Both the position numbers and the translations under genes were made by a program. From the NCBI RefSeq assembly GCF_014695715.1, contig NZ_JACJOT010000013.1, positions 248,001 to 312,000 on the forward strand: a stretch of 64,000 nucleotides of DNA, given 5' to 3'. The notes beneath the pieces are model-generated. The model worked only from the letters and a program-made list of their open reading frames with translations, was not told where the DNA came from and made no database searches. Source of the stretch: Microcoleus sp. FACHB-68. Its GTDB lineage: Bacteria; Cyanobacteriota; Cyanobacteriia; Cyanobacteriales; Oscillatoriaceae. Position 1 is the first letter of the stretch, and each line of letters opens with the position of its first letter. Below, piece after piece: positions 62,016 to 64,000 of the stretch.

Positions 62016-62780
62016 ATGAGTGAACTACGTGCTTTGATTTTTGACGTAGATGGAACTTTAGCAGATACGGAACGGGAGGGGCACAGAGTCGCATTTAATC
62101 GTGCTTTTGCAGAGGCCGGCTATGATTGGAATTGGTCAGACTCTTTGTACAGCGAATTGCTGGCGGTTACGGGAGGTAAGGAGCGCATCCGCTTTTACTT
62201 GAACGACTACCTACCTGATTTTCAGCCACCTGAGGATTTAGAGCAGTTCATTACCGGCATTCATGCCCTGAAAAATAAACACTACCAAGAATTACTCTCT
62301 GCCGGTGCGGTTCCCTTGCGCCCCGGTGTAAAGCGATTGATCGCAGAAGCGCGAGAGAATAACTTGCGTTTAGCGATTGCGACGACTAGCGCTGTGCCGA
62401 ATGTATTGGCTGTGTTGGGAGAAATGCTTGACCCTGCTTGGTTCGAGGTGATTGCTGCCGGCGACATGGTTGCAACGAAAAAGCCCGCACCAGATATTTA
62501 TTACTACGCGCTGGAACAGATGGATTTACCGGCTGCCGATTGCCTGGTGATTGAAGATTCCCATCATGGCTTTCAGGCTGCCTGTCAAGCGGGTTTAAAG
62601 GCTGTTGTGACGGTTAACGAGTACACCCAAGCAGAAGATTTTACCGGCGCGTGCCTGGTGGTAGATTCCTTGGGAGAACCCAACCAGCCTTTTCGGGTTT
62701 TGGCTGGGGATGCCGGCGGTGCTACTTATGCGGATTTAGCTCTATTGCGCCGCTTGCACGGTGGCAACGGCAACGGCTGA
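62016..62780 (+). CDS. CbbY-like HAD phosphatase
   Basis: The protein has 254 residues. HAD motif I is ALIFDVDGTLADTEREGHR (nucleophile and acid aspartates), motif II lies in LRLAIATTSAVPNVLAVL, motif III is the lysine in DMVATKKPAPDIYYYAL, and motif IV is VIEDSHHGFQAACQAGL. The helical cap and VTGGKERIRFYL resemble CbbY, which removes the Rubisco inhibitor xylulose-1,5-bisphosphate. The cyanobacterial role is inferred from that resemblance; a general sugar-phosphate phosphatase is the alternative. AAAGGAA precedes the ATG. It stands alone. Confidence 0.92.
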   Translation: MSELRALIFDVDGTLADTEREGHRVAFNRAFAEAGYDWNWSDSLYSELLAVTGGKERIRFYLNDYLPDFQPPEDLEQFITGIHALKNKHYQELLSAGAVPLRPGVKRLIAEARENNLRLAIATTSAVPNVLAVLGEMLDPAWFEVIAAGDMVATKKPAPDIYYYALEQMDLPAADCLVIEDSHHGFQAACQAGLKAVVTVNEYTQAEDFTGACLVVDSLGEPNQPFRVLAGDAGGATYADLALLRRLHGGNGNG

Positions 62781-62853
62781 GCCGGCTGAAAAGGAGAGTT
62801 TTTAGCTATTTAAAAACTTTCTCGGTATTGAAAACATTTAAAACTTAAAAACT

Positions 62854-64000
62854 TTATTCGTTTTGTTTAAACTTATGAAGTAAATGTTTTTGCTGTTTTG
62901 GCTGTAGAATTGGGATTTCAATAATAAACTCTGTTCCTTCGCCTACTTCTGAAATACATTCCAATCGCCCCTTGTGTTTTTCAACCACAATTTGGTAGCT
63001 AATAGATAATCCTAAGCCAGTGCCTTTCCCCACCGGCTTAGTGGTGAAAAACGGTTCAAACAAATGCTGGCGCACAGATGCCGGCATTCCAATTCCGTTG
63101 TCAGCAATTCGGATAAATATCCAATTGCTGTCTAGTACGCCGGTGCGAATCCGAATCGTTGGGGGCTGTTCCTTGTTCAGCGCCACTCGCTCATTGCTAC
63201 CAACCGAAGGCACAAAACTTTGAACCTCCTCCAGCGCATCAATGGCATTATTAATGATATTCATAAACACTTGATTGAGGGTGCCGGCATAACACTCGAC
63301 TGCGGGCAAAACCCCATATTCTTTGATAATCTCAACCGGCTGAATTTTTGATTTAGGTTTTAGCCGGTGATGCAAAATCAGCAAAGTGCTATCGATGCCT
63401 TCATGAATATCAACTCGCTTCTTTTCTGCTTCATCCAATCGGGAAAAATTGCGTAAAGACAAAACAATTTTGCGGATACGTTCAGCCCCTAACTTCATCG
63501 AATCTAGTAATTTTGGCAAATCTATAATCAGAAAATCTAGGTCAATTTTCTCAGACTGATCGCTAATTTCTGGAGTTAAATTAGGATATGACTGTCGGTA
63601 AAGCTTTAGCAAGTGCAGCAAGTCTTTAATATATTGGCCGGCATAAGATAAATTCCCATAGATAAAATTAACAGGATTATTAATTTCATGGGCAATGCCG
63701 GCAACCAACTGCCCCAAACCCGACATTTTCTCGGCTTGAATAAGCTGAGCTTGGGTTTGTTGCAAATCTTGTAGCGCAGTTGTGAGCTGATCCGCCTTTT
63801 GCCGCAATTGAGTTTCCGATTGCCGCAGGGCATTTTCAACCCGCTGACGCTCGATAATGTCTTCCAAAAGCATAGCATTCGCTGCTTGAAGTTCTGCTGT
63901 GCGTTCCTCAACCTGTCTTTGTAAATCATCATGAGCTTGTTGCAGCGCTTTTTCCGCCCGCACGCGCTCTAAAACTTCACTTTGCAATCGCTCGTTTGTG
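62854..64000 (-). CDS. Sensor histidine kinase, N-terminus beyond the window
   Basis: The frame is open to the right edge, so the sensor part is missing; a TTG at 63987 is an internal codon, not a start. The visible part has a long coiled coil (LQQAHDDLQRQVEERTAELQ and ALRQSETQLRQKADQLTTAL). The HisKA histidine lies in LVAGIAHEINNPVNFIYGNL. The HATPase has MNIINNAIDAL, IADNGIGMP, LFEPFFTTKPVGKGTGLGLS and GEGTEFIIEIP. This AHEINNP subclass is common among cyanobacterial kinases with upstream PAS, GAF or HAMP domains. No response regulator is adjacent on the visible side. Confidence 0.93.
   Translation of the reverse strand, partial: TNERLQSEVLERVRAEKALQQAHDDLQRQVEERTAELQAANAMLLEDIIERQRVENALRQSETQLRQKADQLTTALQDLQQTQAQLIQAEKMSGLGQLVAGIAHEINNPVNFIYGNLSYAGQYIKDLLHLLKLYRQSYPNLTPEISDQSEKIDLDFLIIDLPKLLDSMKLGAERIRKIVLSLRNFSRLDEAEKKRVDIHEGIDSTLLILHHRLKPKSKIQPVEIIKEYGVLPAVECYAGTLNQVFMNIINNAIDALEEVQSFVPSVGSNERVALNKEQPPTIRIRTGVLDSNWIFIRIADNGIGMPASVRQHLFEPFFTTKPVGKGTGLGLSISYQIVVEKHKGRLECISEVGEGTEFIIEIPILQPKQQKHLLHKFKQNE

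Overview
The window is chromosomal DNA from a cyanobacterium, most likely a filamentous one. The evidence is the photosynthesis gene content: chlorophyll synthase (chlG), an F420-type 8-vinyl reductase (bciB), the cytochrome b6f subunit petP, CyanoP, a probable Psb35 and a plastid-lipid-associated/fibrillin protein. An RRM-type RNA-binding protein, DesC desaturase, multi-PAS kinases and large RTX-type proteins fit the same picture. The palindrome GCCGGC (core CCGGC) recurs everywhere, while the usual cyanobacterial HIP1 octamer GCGATCGC is rare. I see no rRNA, CRISPR array, intact insertion sequence or prophage.

Layout. 1-3620: a very large, repeat-rich, probably secreted Ca-binding protein that runs off the left edge. 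3621-5197: long AT-rich gap with a possible gene remnant. 5198-13140: glycine cleavage genes gcvP, gcvH and gcvT, all on the minus strand, interrupted by an alpha/beta hydrolase and an M28 peptidase. 13141-15538: RRM protein, tRNA-Ala(GGC), a small membrane protein and hisF. 15774-22271: a tightly overlapping signalling operon of an ethylene-receptor-like histidine kinase, a CheY-like regulator and a receiver/eight-PAS/kinase protein. 23221-36629: housekeeping and photosynthesis genes (bciB, rsmB, a probable psb35, class A PBP, chlG, a Get3/ArsA-like ATPase, petP, a PLP enzyme, desC). 37888-40389: a second RTX protein. 40428-44269: maf, CyanoP and small membrane or secreted proteins.

44520-52306 is the accessory highlight: a microviridin-type graspetide (omega-ester peptide) locus. 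A 97-residue precursor carries the PFFARFL recognition helix, a double-glycine leader end and three successive TxKYPSD cores. Downstream are two ATP-grasp ligases (MdnB/MvdC-like, MdnC/MvdD-like), an HlyD-type adaptor and a LuxR/NarL-type response regulator. A divergent C39-peptidase ABC exporter completes the route. The ligases should close lactam and lactone rings in each core, and the peptidase-exporter should cut after Gly-Gly and pass the product through an HlyD/outer-membrane channel. No MdnD-type acetyltransferase is present here.

52309-64000: a GT2 glycosyltransferase, mraY, a DUF3134 protein, a GT4 glycosyltransferase, a PAP/fibrillin protein, a PD-(D/E)XK nuclease, a CPA2 antiporter with a universal-stress tail, a Uma2 protein, a CbbY-like HAD phosphatase, and a histidine kinase that runs off the right edge.

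All family assignments come from reading motifs by eye. Start codons were chosen from Shine-Dalgarno spacing and homologue-like N-termini, and are flagged where ambiguous.
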